This document shows, piece after piece, positions 15,189-22,955 of a stretch of DNA of 47,412 nt. Both the position numbers and the translations under genes were made by a program. Numbering within the stretch: position 1 is the first letter of the stretch; every line of letters begins with the position of its first letter. The notes under the pieces are model-generated. The model ran no database searches, was not told the origin of the DNA, and was given only the letters and a program-made list of their open reading frames with translations. Source of the stretch: a virus; the IMG/VR virus record IMGVR_UViG_3300046000_012596, positions 1 through 47,412 of that record, one strand, 5' to 3'.

Positions 15189-15604
15189 TTCAAAATAATT
15201 TCTGCTATTTTATGGAAATACTCTCCAGATTCCATTGGATTTATTTCTTTGAGGGTAAAATATTTCCAATCAGTGTGTTCTTCTCCGTCCATGGCGTTTT
15301 CGAAATCAGGATGAATTTCTTCATCAGTTTCTAATAAATAAACATACATTAATCCTTTCACTTTTTTTCCGTCACGGGTATGTCTTGGAACTAACCCGAT
15401 AAATTTGATTTCTAGTTCGTCAATGTCCACAGCAGTTTCCTCAAAAAATTCTCTTTTAGCTCCTTCTTGTGAAGATTCCCCTTCTTCTAATTTACCTCCA
15501 GGAATGGACCACATTCCAGGAAAAGAACCTAAATTATTTCTTTTACAAAGTAAAATGCGGTCTCCACATTTAACCATTACTCCGGCATACTTTCTTGTTT
15601 CCAT
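15185..15604 (-). CDS. Nudix hydrolase
   Basis: 139 residues. Nudix enzymes hydrolyse nucleoside diphosphates linked to another group. The Nudix box is complete: GKLEEGESSQEGAKREFFEET (about residues 37-57) fits G-x5-E-x7-R-E-U-x-E-E, with metal-binding Glu residues present. The N-terminal strand KYAGVMVKCGDRILLCKRN and PGMWSIPGG are typical of the MutT/ADP-ribose-type branch. Substrate specificity cannot be read from this; nucleotide-pool sanitising or cofactor hydrolysis are both known in phages. It lies between the cobalamin adenosyltransferase and the 33-residue membrane protein on one transcript. Confidence 0.92.
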   Translation of the reverse strand: METRKYAGVMVKCGDRILLCKRNNLGSFPGMWSIPGGKLEEGESSQEGAKREFFEETAVDIDELEIKFIGLVPRHTRDGKKVKGLMYVYLLETDEEIHPDFENAMDGEEHTDWKYFTLKEINPMESGEYFHKIAEIILK

Positions 15605-15631
15605 TTTTATATCTAGTGTATTTTAAAATTT

Positions 15632-16186
15632 TTAACCTTTCCAAATAATTTCTTCATATCCTTGTTCTTTGTTAACAAATCTACCAAGAACAAAAAAATA
15701 ATCACTTAATCTATTCAAATATTTTAATACCAATGGATATTGTGTTGCAGGTATACATCTTCTTTCAGCTCTTCTACTCACTGTTCTACAAATATGACAA
15801 ATTGATACTATTTGTGAACCTCCAGGGATTATAAAATTTTTTAATTCAGGTAGAACACCGTCCATCTCATCAATCCACTTTTCCAATTCAATAATATGAT
15901 TTTCTGTTATCTCCTGTAGTTGGATTTTATCTTTACCTAAATTATCATAAGACAGACAAGACCCCATAACAAAAAGATTGTTTTGAATTTTTTCTAATTG
16001 GGTAATACTGTTATCAAAAAAACGGATTTTCCCTCCCATTGAATCAGTCAAAAGTCCTATGAATGAATTAAGTTCATCTACTGTTCCGTAAGCTTCCAAT
16101 CTCCAATCGTCTTTTGATACTTTTGTCCCACCAAGAAGTGATGTTGTACCTTTGTCACCAGTTTTTGTGTATACTTTTTTAGACAT
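15632..16186 (-). CDS. Cob(I)alamin adenosyltransferase, PduO type
   Basis: About 184 residues (ATG at 16186, MSKKVYTKTGDKG; another ATG two codons upstream). PduO-type enzymes transfer adenosyl from ATP to cob(I)alamin, making adenosylcobalamin. The N-terminal ATP-binding signature YTKTGDKGTTSLLGGTKVSK is intact, as are the WRLEAYGTVDELNSFIG helix and the C-terminal CRTVSRRAERR signature, followed by LKYLNRLSDYFFVLGR. Length and layout are those of a complete enzyme. In a phage this would be an auxiliary metabolic gene, possibly supplying cofactor for a B12-dependent ribonucleotide reductase or for host metabolism; no such reductase is in the window. Confidence 0.93.
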   Translation of the reverse strand: MSKKVYTKTGDKGTTSLLGGTKVSKDDWRLEAYGTVDELNSFIGLLTDSMGGKIRFFDNSITQLEKIQNNLFVMGSCLSYDNLGKDKIQLQEITENHIIELEKWIDEMDGVLPELKNFIIPGGSQIVSICHICRTVSRRAERRCIPATQYPLVLKYLNRLSDYFFVLGRFVNKEQGYEEIIWKG

Positions 16187-16211
16187 ACACAATTCTAAAA
16201 AAAAAGTTTTT

Positions 16212-18296
16212 TTAATTCAACTCGGAGTTGAAAAAATTTCTTCTAATCTCAAAGTTTTTGTCAACTTTTTCTATGTACTTAAAAATCCACTGTTGAAGTT
16301 TGTCTTTGTCCTTTATAAGTTGTTCAATATCTTCATTGTTCTTAAGAGGAAGTTCAACTACTTTAGTTGCGCCTTCTAAATAATGTGCACCGCTATTCTT
16401 TGGTCCGAATTTTACAGAACCATCATCTCCCAATAGAATCAAATCCCAAACGATATTATCACAATCAATTCCATTACCATCAACAATAATGTAGTCCAAG
16501 TTTTGAAATGGTGAGTAAGTTCTGTATCCGTCCACTTGGGGTTCCATTTGTTTACCCAAAGACTCTTTCAGTTCCCATCCTTCTTTAGGTTGTTCTAAAT
16601 CAGGTTGTAATCTATAATTCGTTGTAAGTTCCTCACCTTTGTTTATTTTTCTAGAAGCTGTTAAAAATCTTTTTTTATCCTTAAGAACATTGTGACAATT
16701 TGGAATTTCACTATGATTATGCATTTCACCAAGTTCGGTGAAATTGTAATCTACGTAAGGTTTATTTATAGTGTGGAGTAATCCAATAGTCTCTCCTTCA
16801 TCCAAATCTTTTTTTGCAAAAACACCCTTTCCTTGTATTTTACTATTATCTATATAGTACTTTTTTTTTTCTTCAGATTCTGAAACTACTTCTTTTTCTG
16901 AAGAGTTTTTGATTTTTTCTTTCAATGTTTCAACAAATTTGTTTCCAATTTGTTTCATAAACTTTATGTAAGGTACATCAGGTTTGTCAGGAGAATGTCT
17001 ATAAGGGTCTTCTGAAGGTCTTGTTTTTCTACCGAGATAGTTAAGACCTGAAATATTAGTAATACATTTATGTCCTCCAGAGTTTGATTGAATAAAGTCC
17101 CATGTGTTAACTCCAACCTTGTCCAAAGTTTGTTTTTCTTCCTCGGTCAATTCTGAAAAAGGTTTATCCATTATAGATTTTATTTTTCTCAAAATTTCTT
17201 CACCTCCATCCATGAAAGCTATTTTTCCACCGTAAAGAGCGTCGAAGTCCTTGAAGGTAAATCCCACACTTTCAGGTCCTACAGAAATTTCGCTTATCCA
17301 TTTTAAAGTCGATAATGGAATAGTTCTTTGTTTAAGTTGAGGCTCGTAAATCTTGAGTACTTCTTGTGCTATTTCACCCAAATTGACTCCTTTAAGTTTT
17401 CTTTCTTTTTTGAACGGATTACAAGAAGCTTGAAGTAAACCCAAAGGCCACATGATTACAAGGAAATCGGCTTCAGGGTTAACTCTAAAAGGAGTATATC
17501 TATCGTAAGAACCAGTCTTCATACTACCAGCACCATATTGGAAAATAATACCGTCTTCAATTTTTCTTTTCGGGTAATTTTTCATTTGTTGAAAATAATC
17601 ATCAGAACGACCTTGTAGTTTGTTTGCGTCTTCAGCGTTGGTTTCTTTCATCCAATTTCTTATGTTGGTTAAAATTGACATAAGAGATGGTTCAGAATCC
17701 ATAACTAATTCCTCCATGAAACCTTTTCTGTTTTTAAAAGCCAAAATAAGTTTGTTAATTACAAACCCTAATAACATTTTGTTTTTTTGGAGTGGTTTTT
17801 CCTTGTCCAAACGAAATACATAGTTAACGACTTCTTCAGGTTTTATTTCATGTTTTGCAAAGTCTGCAGAATCAACTGTAGAAATTAATAAAATATCAGG
17901 TGATGGAAAAATATCCTTCGGACTTACTATTTGTGAAATTGTTTCAACGTTTGAACGTGCTTGTCTGAAAGATTTAGAAGCATCTTTTTCAGCACCAACT
18001 TGTTTATCGTGATGGTCTGTGTGAATTTTGAACATGGGTTTACCATGGGCAAAGTCAACTAAAACCGGCATAATATCTCCTTGAGCATCGTTTTTCTTAA
18101 CAGAAAACTCTTTATCACCATATTGAATTATGTGTGCCCCAACAACTTTAATACCATTATCTTCCAAATATTTTTTCATTGCGATGGCTGTAGTTACACC
18201 ATCTAAATCTTGGTGAAAATAAATTTCGGCTTTGGGATATCTTTTCCTCAAAGCCGAAATATCTCTTAATCCACTCTCTTTAATAATTTTTTTCAT
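16212..18296 (-). CDS. DHH phosphoesterase-SET domain fusion with head-targeting leader
   Basis: 694 residues with a rare architecture. The leader MKKIIKE-S ends in I-K-E (residues 5-7). The N-terminal domain has DHH-superfamily motifs: FHQDLDGVTTAIAM (about residues 27-40, D-x-D-G) and IHTDHHDKQ (about 92-100), then VDSADF near 145 and SGGHKC near 413, which resembles the GGH segment of the DHHA1 subdomain. A charged linker follows (about 465-480), then a SET domain from about residue 485: SKIQGKGVFAKKDLDEGE, MHNHSEIPNC and KINKGEELTTNYR, matching the GxG, N-H-S-x-x-P-N and E-E-L-x-x-x-Y signatures of protein-lysine methyltransferases. The remaining C-terminal region (about 570-694) is unrecognised. 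I infer a virion-packaged enzyme that cleaves a nucleotide or nucleic acid and methylates a protein; neither substrate is known. Confidence 0.85.
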   Translation of the reverse strand: MKKIIKESGLRDISALRKRYPKAEIYFHQDLDGVTTAIAMKKYLEDNGIKVVGAHIIQYGDKEFSVKKNDAQGDIMPVLVDFAHGKPMFKIHTDHHDKQVGAEKDASKSFRQARSNVETISQIVSPKDIFPSPDILLISTVDSADFAKHEIKPEEVVNYVFRLDKEKPLQKNKMLLGFVINKLILAFKNRKGFMEELVMDSEPSLMSILTNIRNWMKETNAEDANKLQGRSDDYFQQMKNYPKRKIEDGIIFQYGAGSMKTGSYDRYTPFRVNPEADFLVIMWPLGLLQASCNPFKKERKLKGVNLGEIAQEVLKIYEPQLKQRTIPLSTLKWISEISVGPESVGFTFKDFDALYGGKIAFMDGGEEILRKIKSIMDKPFSELTEEEKQTLDKVGVNTWDFIQSNSGGHKCITNISGLNYLGRKTRPSEDPYRHSPDKPDVPYIKFMKQIGNKFVETLKEKIKNSSEKEVVSESEEKKKYYIDNSKIQGKGVFAKKDLDEGETIGLLHTINKPYVDYNFTELGEMHNHSEIPNCHNVLKDKKRFLTASRKINKGEELTTNYRLQPDLEQPKEGWELKESLGKQMEPQVDGYRTYSPFQNLDYIIVDGNGIDCDNIVWDLILLGDDGSVKFGPKNSGAHYLEGATKVVELPLKNNEDIEQLIKDKDKLQQWIFKYIEKVDKNFEIRRNFFNSELN

Positions 18297-18676
18297 TAAT
18301 CGGAATATACAAATAATTCTAATTTACCGTTATCACCAATACTCAATTCAACTTGTTGAAAATATTTTGGCTTTCCTTTAACCATATCTTCAGGACTTGT
18401 ACTTGACATCATAACTTTGTCATCGTTCTTGAATTTCAAAAAATCTGTAGGTTTAATTGACATACCTACAGTCAATAACAAGTCTTTGTTATCTTTTTTT
18501 ATTGAGGGTTTCCCTTTGACTGACGTAACTTTGTAATTTCTATTTTTAGCGTTAGGAAAATTACTCTTTATTGTTTTTATACTAACGGGTTTTTCCATTA
18601 TTTTGTTATCTTCACTGATAATTTTGGAAACTAATTTTACCAACTCACTTTCTGTAAATCTTACAACTTTTTTCAT
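18296..18676 (-). CDS. Hypothetical protein with head-targeting leader
   Basis: 126 residues. The N-terminus has the fullest form of the leader in the window: basic start MKKVVRFTESELVKLVS, then KIISE (residues 18-22), giving an I-S-E site. The body is basic and beta-like (VTSVKGKPSIKKDNKDLLLTV, VELSIGDNGKLELFVYS) with no recognised family. It overlaps the DHH-SET gene by one base and sits in a run of leader-bearing genes. Packaging in the capsid is inference. Confidence 0.75.
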   Translation of the reverse strand: MKKVVRFTESELVKLVSKIISEDNKIMEKPVSIKTIKSNFPNAKNRNYKVTSVKGKPSIKKDNKDLLLTVGMSIKPTDFLKFKNDDKVMMSSTSPEDMVKGKPKYFQQVELSIGDNGKLELFVYSD

Positions 18677-18677
18677 A

Positions 18678-19049
18678 TTAATATTTTAACGTAATCAAAT
18701 ATTTTGATTTATTGATTGTGGCAAGCATCTCATCTCTTATGTTCAACAAATCTGAATCGTATTTCGAGTCCAACTGTTCAGATAACCCAACGAAAAATTC
18801 AGTGATACCATCCATGAAGTTTTGCATATTAAGAGCACTTATGTCTTGAAACATCAATCCGAACTCGGCTTCGAATTCAGGTCTTCCATATTTTCCCATC
18901 ATAACCTCTGTGAACTCGTCTATAAATTCACCCAACTTATCATAAATTTCACCGTAAAGTCTATGTTTAGCATCACCATAAGTTTGCCAATGTAAGAACT
19001 TCCATTGTAATTGAATCTGTACAAGTTTTTTAATTATTTCTTCTTTCAT
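18678..19049 (-). CDS. Ferritin-like (Dps-like) helical protein
   Basis: 123 residues, predicted all-helical. LQWKFLHWQTYGDAKHRLYGEIYDKLGEFIDEF (read as two segments, about residues 14-30 and 31-46) follows the Dps pattern H-W-x-x-x-G...H...L-x-x-x-D-x-x-D: His20, Asp/His near 26-28, and Asp/Glu near 38-46 could form a metal site. It resembles the viral family DUF5856, which is thought to share the ferritin-like fold. It is shorter than Dps (about 160 residues), and iron binding is not assured. No leader of the (L/I)-x-E kind is present. Confidence 0.7.
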   Translation of the reverse strand: MKEEIIKKLVQIQLQWKFLHWQTYGDAKHRLYGEIYDKLGEFIDEFTEVMMGKYGRPEFEAEFGLMFQDISALNMQNFMDGITEFFVGLSEQLDSKYDSDLLNIRDEMLATINKSKYLITLKY

Positions 19050-19060
19050 ATCTTATTCTT

Positions 19061-20086
19061 TTACAGAAGGGCCAAAGCCGCTCTACCTAAATTATTTGAA
19101 AATAAATCTCCAACAAAATCTACGATATTGGTGTCTGATTTTTTTGTTGGTGTTGATGTTGTTTTACTTACTTCAGATTGTTTAATGTCAGGGAAATCCT
19201 CGGAAGCATACTTTTGAGCTTCAGCTGTCTTATTATACTCTTCCATTTTTCTTGCAACTTCATCTTCACCACCTAATTTTTCCATCACTTCTTCAGGTGA
19301 AGTCGCATCCACAATTCCAACCCAATCCAAAAATCCCAACCAATATTTAGTTTGTCTTATCAAAATTCTCATTCTTCTATCTCCAAGTAATCTCGGAGCT
19401 CCACCCAAGAATATTTGTGACATTGCACCTCTTTTAGTAAGGGCTGCAGGGTCGTAAATTTTTGTAGTCTTAAGGAAGTCTTGAAGTTGATTTATATTTC
19501 TAACTTGGTCTGCTTGGGATATAGTTTTCATAGATGCTAATTTGCCAGCTTCAGCTCTCAATTTTGTTGATTTAGCACCTGCTCTTTCTAATAATGTCAA
19601 CCAATCATTAATTGTATTTCTAAACCCTTTGAAAATTCCACCTGGTAATACGTCAAGTCTACTTTTTACATCCGGTGCCCAATCGGCGGCTTTAGCAACA
19701 AAACTTCCAACAACACCAGGTTGTTTTGCAACTTTTTCCAACTCAAGTGCGGCATCCACGGTCTTACCTGCTTTGGCTAAAGATTCGGCTTTTTTCAACA
19801 TATCCGCAGCTCCACCCCCGATTCTTAATGCACCCATTACAGGTTTTGCAACAACGTCACCAAGTATAGGTAATGCGCTTACGAAAGATAATGTTCCAAA
19901 CAAATAGTCACCTCTCGAAAAATATCTTACCCCATTTATAATATCAACTATACCTGTAGGGTCAACAATTCCAAGGAGTTCCAAACCTATGTCACCCCAA
20001 ACACTTTCGTGAAGGTTTTTTTCCTCTTGAACTTTCCTTTTTATAACATTCAATAATTGTTTCTCTGTGAGGATATATTTCGGCAT
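19061..20086 (-). CDS. Pretoxin-like hydrophobic protein with leader-like N-terminus
   Basis: 341 residues. The N-terminus MPKYILTEKQLLNVIKRK-VQEE resembles the other leaders, though the best sites are L-T-E (6-8) and V-Q-E (19-21), the latter imperfect. Next comes GLELLGIVDPTGIVDIINGV then FGTLSFVSALPILGDVVAKP (about residues 33-83), a Gly-rich hydrophobic module resembling pre-toxin regions of bacterial polymorphic toxins, which contain D-P-T/S-G and P-x-x-G-D motifs. The middle is helical; the C-terminus is Ser/Thr/Lys-rich, ending GRAALALL. It may insert in membranes or help a payload cross them. A TATTTATAA motif lies upstream. Function inferred only. Confidence 0.7.
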   Translation of the reverse strand: MPKYILTEKQLLNVIKRKVQEEKNLHESVWGDIGLELLGIVDPTGIVDIINGVRYFSRGDYLFGTLSFVSALPILGDVVAKPVMGALRIGGGAADMLKKAESLAKAGKTVDAALELEKVAKQPGVVGSFVAKAADWAPDVKSRLDVLPGGIFKGFRNTINDWLTLLERAGAKSTKLRAEAGKLASMKTISQADQVRNINQLQDFLKTTKIYDPAALTKRGAMSQIFLGGAPRLLGDRRMRILIRQTKYWLGFLDWVGIVDATSPEEVMEKLGGEDEVARKMEEYNKTAEAQKYASEDFPDIKQSEVSKTTSTPTKKSDTNIVDFVGDLFSNNLGRAALALL

Positions 20087-20098
20087 TAATATTTTTCT

Positions 20099-20107
20099 TT
20101 ATAAATA
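20099..20107 (-). promoter_or_regulatory. TATTTATnA motif (putative late promoter)
   Basis: TATTTATAA about 12 bases upstream of the ATG at 20086, coding strand. Confidence 0.45.
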
Positions 20108-20116
20108 TCCATATAA

Positions 20117-20140
20117 AGAAAAAAGGGTCTTACGAACCCT
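20117..20140 (-). terminator. Terminator whose loop contains the stop codon
   Basis: On the minus strand AGGGT-TCGTAAG-ACCCT is followed by a T run. The TAA in the loop is the stop codon of the methyltransferase gene at 20130, so the gene ends inside its own terminator. The stem is short (five pairs), hence moderate confidence. Confidence 0.7.
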
Positions 20141-21023
20141 CTTTAAATTCAATCTCCATTTGTTTCTTTTTATCGATAAAATTTTGAACTCTCTCTTTTG
20201 CCACTTTACAATATTCTTCACTCAATTCTATACCAACCCATCTTCTACCCTCTATTACCGCAGCAACCAAACTAGTTCCACTTCCAGCGAATGGGTCCAT
20301 AACTACATCATTTCTATAGGTCAGGATTTTAATTGCCTTTAGTGGAATGTCCAATGAAAAGGTGGCTTTAGTAAGTTGTTTAGTATCTGCAAAATAGTTC
20401 CATTGACCAAAAACTAATTCTTTGAACTCATCTTTGTCTTTATCTGTATAAGTGATTTTTGTCCTTTTAAAACCCTCTTCATCCTCAACTTCAACAGGAG
20501 TTCCAATCCATTGAGATTCTCCTTTAATTTCTTTGATATGAAGTTTCTTATAAGCAAGTATAATACATTCTTTTGGATTATAGATATAAGGACTTGAAGG
20601 GCTCATCCAAGAACCCCAAGCGGTAAGTTTAACTCTATGTGGAGTATCTTCATCGAGGTCAACAACTCCGAAAGGTTGAAACCCTACCTTTTTCATAACA
20701 GCCCAAAAATCTGCCATAAACATTACTCTTCCACCTCTTCCTTTAACATTTACCTCATATGGGATGTTAATTGCAACCCTACCGTCATCTTTGATAATTC
20801 TAAAAACTTCTGTTAACCATTTTTCTGTCCAAACCCAATAGTCTTCCATCAACATAAAATCATCATGCGTATCATATTTGATACCACAATTATAAGGTGG
20901 GCTGGTTACAACCAAATCAACGGAGTTATCTGGCATCTTTTTCATAACTTCAATACAGTCTCCGTTATGTAACTGATTAATAAAATTTTCCACTATTTTC
21001 TTATTTTTATTTAATAATACCAA
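20130..21023 (-). CDS. DNA methyltransferase (N4-cytosine/N6-adenine, beta class)
   Basis: 297 residues. It transfers a methyl group from S-adenosylmethionine to an exocyclic amino group in DNA. Motif IV is TSPPYNCG (about residues 40-47) and motif I is DPFAGSGTSLVA (about 245-256); the order IV before I marks the beta class. GVVDLDEDTPHRVKLTAWGSW and the C-terminal RRWVGIELSEEYCKVA fit the N6_N4 family. S-P-P-Y is commoner in N4-cytosine enzymes, but N6-adenine cannot be excluded. No cognate restriction gene is next to it, so it is a solitary enzyme, probably protecting phage DNA or marking it. Confidence 0.93.
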   Translation of the reverse strand: MVLLNKNKKIVENFINQLHNGDCIEVMKKMPDNSVDLVVTSPPYNCGIKYDTHDDFMLMEDYWVWTEKWLTEVFRIIKDDGRVAINIPYEVNVKGRGGRVMFMADFWAVMKKVGFQPFGVVDLDEDTPHRVKLTAWGSWMSPSSPYIYNPKECIILAYKKLHIKEIKGESQWIGTPVEVEDEEGFKRTKITYTDKDKDEFKELVFGQWNYFADTKQLTKATFSLDIPLKAIKILTYRNDVVMDPFAGSGTSLVAAVIEGRRWVGIELSEEYCKVAKERVQNFIDKKKQMEIEFKEGS

Positions 21024-21064
21024 TTATTTTCCATTAAGTCCAGCAAAATGAAAAATATTTTCCA

Positions 21065-21466
21065 TTATAGTTTTCCCTCCTGTTTCAGTTGTTCTCTAAT
21101 CTTCGTTGCAGATATTTCACTTACTTCTTGAGGTGGTACGTGTTCAATGATATCATATCCAACACCTCGACCGAAATTAACAGATTCTATATCGGGGATA
21201 ATCATAATCTTTATTGTCTCATTAGAAAGATATTTCCATAATTCATTTCTAATGTTCCTTTCAACTTCTTGAGCAGTATATGGATTTTTTTCATCAGTTT
21301 CAATGTCTCTTATACAAATAAGAACATTCTTACCTTCATTCAATCTTTGGTCTATTAACCAACGATGACCTTCGTGCCAAGGTTGCCAACGTCCAATAAA
21401 CATTGAATATTGTTTAGTACTTGTGTTCTTTAATTTTGGGTCTCCTTCAACGTGTACTTTTTGCAT
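21065..21466 (-). CDS. HxGH nucleotidyltransferase
   Basis: 133 residues. GRWQPWHEGHRWLIDQRL (about residues 26-43) carries the H-x-G-H signature, and ISATKIREQL near residue 120 matches I-S-x-T-x-I-R, so this is a nucleotidyl/cytidylyltransferase-superfamily enzyme. Relatives join a nucleotide to a phosphorylated small molecule (NMN, phosphopantetheine, glycerol phosphate). ATP sulfurylase belongs to the same superfamily, which is of interest because the next gene is an APS kinase, but the short length and the ISATKIR motif favour an NMN- or sugar-type enzyme. It overlaps the APS kinase gene by 20 bases, so the two are co-expressed; an internal ATG at M22 (MFIGRWQ) could be the true start. 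Confidence 0.85.
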   Translation of the reverse strand: MQKVHVEGDPKLKNTSTKQYSMFIGRWQPWHEGHRWLIDQRLNEGKNVLICIRDIETDEKNPYTAQEVERNIRNELWKYLSNETIKIMIIPDIESVNFGRGVGYDIIEHVPPQEVSEISATKIREQLKQEGKL

Positions 21467-21890
21467 ATTCTAAAAGTTTTTTTACTGATTCTTCAACATC
21501 ATCAAACGTTGTATCAATATCGAAGTAATTCTCAACTGGTTGTTGATAGTCGCTTACAAAATAATTTTCTCTACCTCTAACCTCTGAAGTATGGACGTAA
21601 ACCTCAATCAGGTTATTCCCAATTTTTTCTTTGAACTTATCTCTTTGGTCTTTGTATGGAGAAACCAAAGAAACAACAACATCTTTTCCTTTCTTATGGA
21701 GGTAATGTGTAATTTGTTGAGCAAGTTCAATATTTTTTCTCCTACCTGTTTCAGAATAATCCTTATTATCGTACAAGTCCCTTAAGTCATCACCATCAAT
21801 ATGAAACACATCTGAACCCATTTTTAACATCATTTGTTTACATATAGTTGTTTTACCTGCACCAGGTTGCCCCGTTAACCAATAAATCAT
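21447..21890 (-). CDS. cysC: Adenylylsulfate (APS) kinase-like protein
   Basis: 147 residues. APS kinase phosphorylates adenylylsulfate at the 3' position to make PAPS, the sulfuryl donor of sulfotransferases. The P-loop is GQPGAGKTT (about residues 7-15), the APS-binding segment is HIDGDDLRDLY (31-41), and SETGRRKNIELAQQI with VVSLVSPYKDQRDKF matches the conserved R-x-N and S-P-Y-x-x-x-R-D motifs. It is shorter than the bacterial enzyme (about 200 residues), lacking part of the C-terminal lid. Three sulfotransferase-like genes in the same window make a sulfation role reasonable. A related small-molecule kinase is the alternative. Confidence 0.85.
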   Translation of the reverse strand: MIYWLTGQPGAGKTTICKQMMLKMGSDVFHIDGDDLRDLYDNKDYSETGRRKNIELAQQITHYLHKKGKDVVVSLVSPYKDQRDKFKEKIGNNLIEVYVHTSEVRGRENYFVSDYQQPVENYFDIDTTFDDVEESVKKLLEYAKSTR

Positions 21891-22804
21891 TTTTCTAAAT
21901 TTTGAATTTTTCTTTCAAGATAAAATGCCGCTTTTTTCAAATCTTCAATCTCTTTTTGTTTGTCTTTTTTTCCTGCTCTGGCAATATACTTTACGACATT
22001 GAATAAATAAGCGTCTTGGTCCAAATCCCAAGCTTCACAAACTTTAATAACCTCATAAGGGTTCTCTTCACCACCATAATGGTTAGGGTGATTCACCATT
22101 TCTTTTTCAGGAAAGAAAGTTTCATTTAGTGCTGCCATATTTGAATTTTTTTTCTTGGTTACTATTGGGCAATAATAAGTTTTTAAATCAGGATGCCAAT
22201 AATAAAGACCATTTTTACTTTGTTTATTAACTTCATCTATGTGAGGTAATTCCAAAATTTCGTATGTCACGTCACCCCATTCACTTACTATTTCATAATC
22301 AGTTTTCATCATATGAAGTCCTTCTTCATCATTTCTGGGATTGTTGAAAAATGAAAGTGTTCCGTGTTCTTTTAAAATATTTGGAGCAAATTTTTGAAAC
22401 CCGTGAATTTCTTCTCTCCAAGTATCGATGTATATCCCATCAAATTTTGGCATGTACTTGATGTACCATTGCCAATCCCCATACATAATTTTGACTCTTG
22501 GGTTCAAATGCCAACCATCTTCAAACATTTTTGTATAAACATCGATGTGGGGTTCAATTATCCAGTGTTCTTCTATATCATATTTTTCTATGAAAAAATC
22601 AACAATACCTAATCCAAACCCTACATTGAGAATCTTTCCTCCATTTCTGCAGACTATTTCTGCAGATTTTTCCATGATAGGAGTTTCCCAATACATCATA
22701 ATAGCATTACCATCTTCATCTAACAATCTTCCATCGTTAGTGTAAGTAAGTTTTTGATTTATATATGGTTTACTGTCTGTCATCAGGGATTTTACTATGC
22801 TCAT
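21887..22804 (-). CDS. Methyltransferase-DUF3310 fusion protein
   Basis: 305 residues in two parts. Residues about 1-220 resemble SAM-dependent methyltransferases of the guanidinoacetate/arginine (GAMT/RMT2) type: IMMYWETPIMEKSAEI, then the SAM loop KILNVGFGLGIVDFFI, then EEHWIIEPHIDVY and YGDWQWYIKYMPKFDGIYIDT. Residues about 235-305 are DUF3310, with VNHPNHYGG, EVIKVCEAW and FNVVKYIARAGKKD, the domain of the phage T7 gp1.7 nucleotide kinase. No stop or frameshift separates them; an internal ATG near the junction (MAALNETFF) could allow separate synthesis of the second part. Overlap with the APS kinase start is four bases. The combined function is unknown: nucleotide handling plus methylation of a small molecule is one possibility. 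Confidence 0.85.
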   Translation of the reverse strand: MSIVKSLMTDSKPYINQKLTYTNDGRLLDEDGNAIMMYWETPIMEKSAEIVCRNGGKILNVGFGLGIVDFFIEKYDIEEHWIIEPHIDVYTKMFEDGWHLNPRVKIMYGDWQWYIKYMPKFDGIYIDTWREEIHGFQKFAPNILKEHGTLSFFNNPRNDEEGLHMMKTDYEIVSEWGDVTYEILELPHIDEVNKQSKNGLYYWHPDLKTYYCPIVTKKKNSNMAALNETFFPEKEMVNHPNHYGGEENPYEVIKVCEAWDLDQDAYLFNVVKYIARAGKKDKQKEIEDLKKAAFYLERKIQNLEK

Positions 22805-22955
22805 AGAAATAACTGTCTATGAGTTCATTTTTATTTTTTGACTCTTCAAGTTCAATTTTTAATTTATGGTTTAAATAAATTGAATATGAAAGACAAACTA
22901 GTAAAAATGTGATTATAAAAAACAAGATGTTAATTTTATATTGTTTCATTTCCAA
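22770..22955 (-). CDS. Small single-pass membrane protein
   Basis: 61 residues. One strongly hydrophobic segment (about residues 8-28, INILFFIITFLLVCLSYSIYL in two halves) after a basic start, then a charged helical tail, KLKIELEESKNKNEL. Type II topology is likely. It overlaps the fusion gene by 35 bases and the sulfotransferase gene by ten. Function unknown; such proteins can be spanin- or exclusion-like, but no lipobox or partner is visible. Confidence 0.65.
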   Translation of the reverse strand: MEMKQYKINILFFIITFLLVCLSYSIYLNHKLKIELEESKNKNELIDSYFYEHSKIPDDRQ

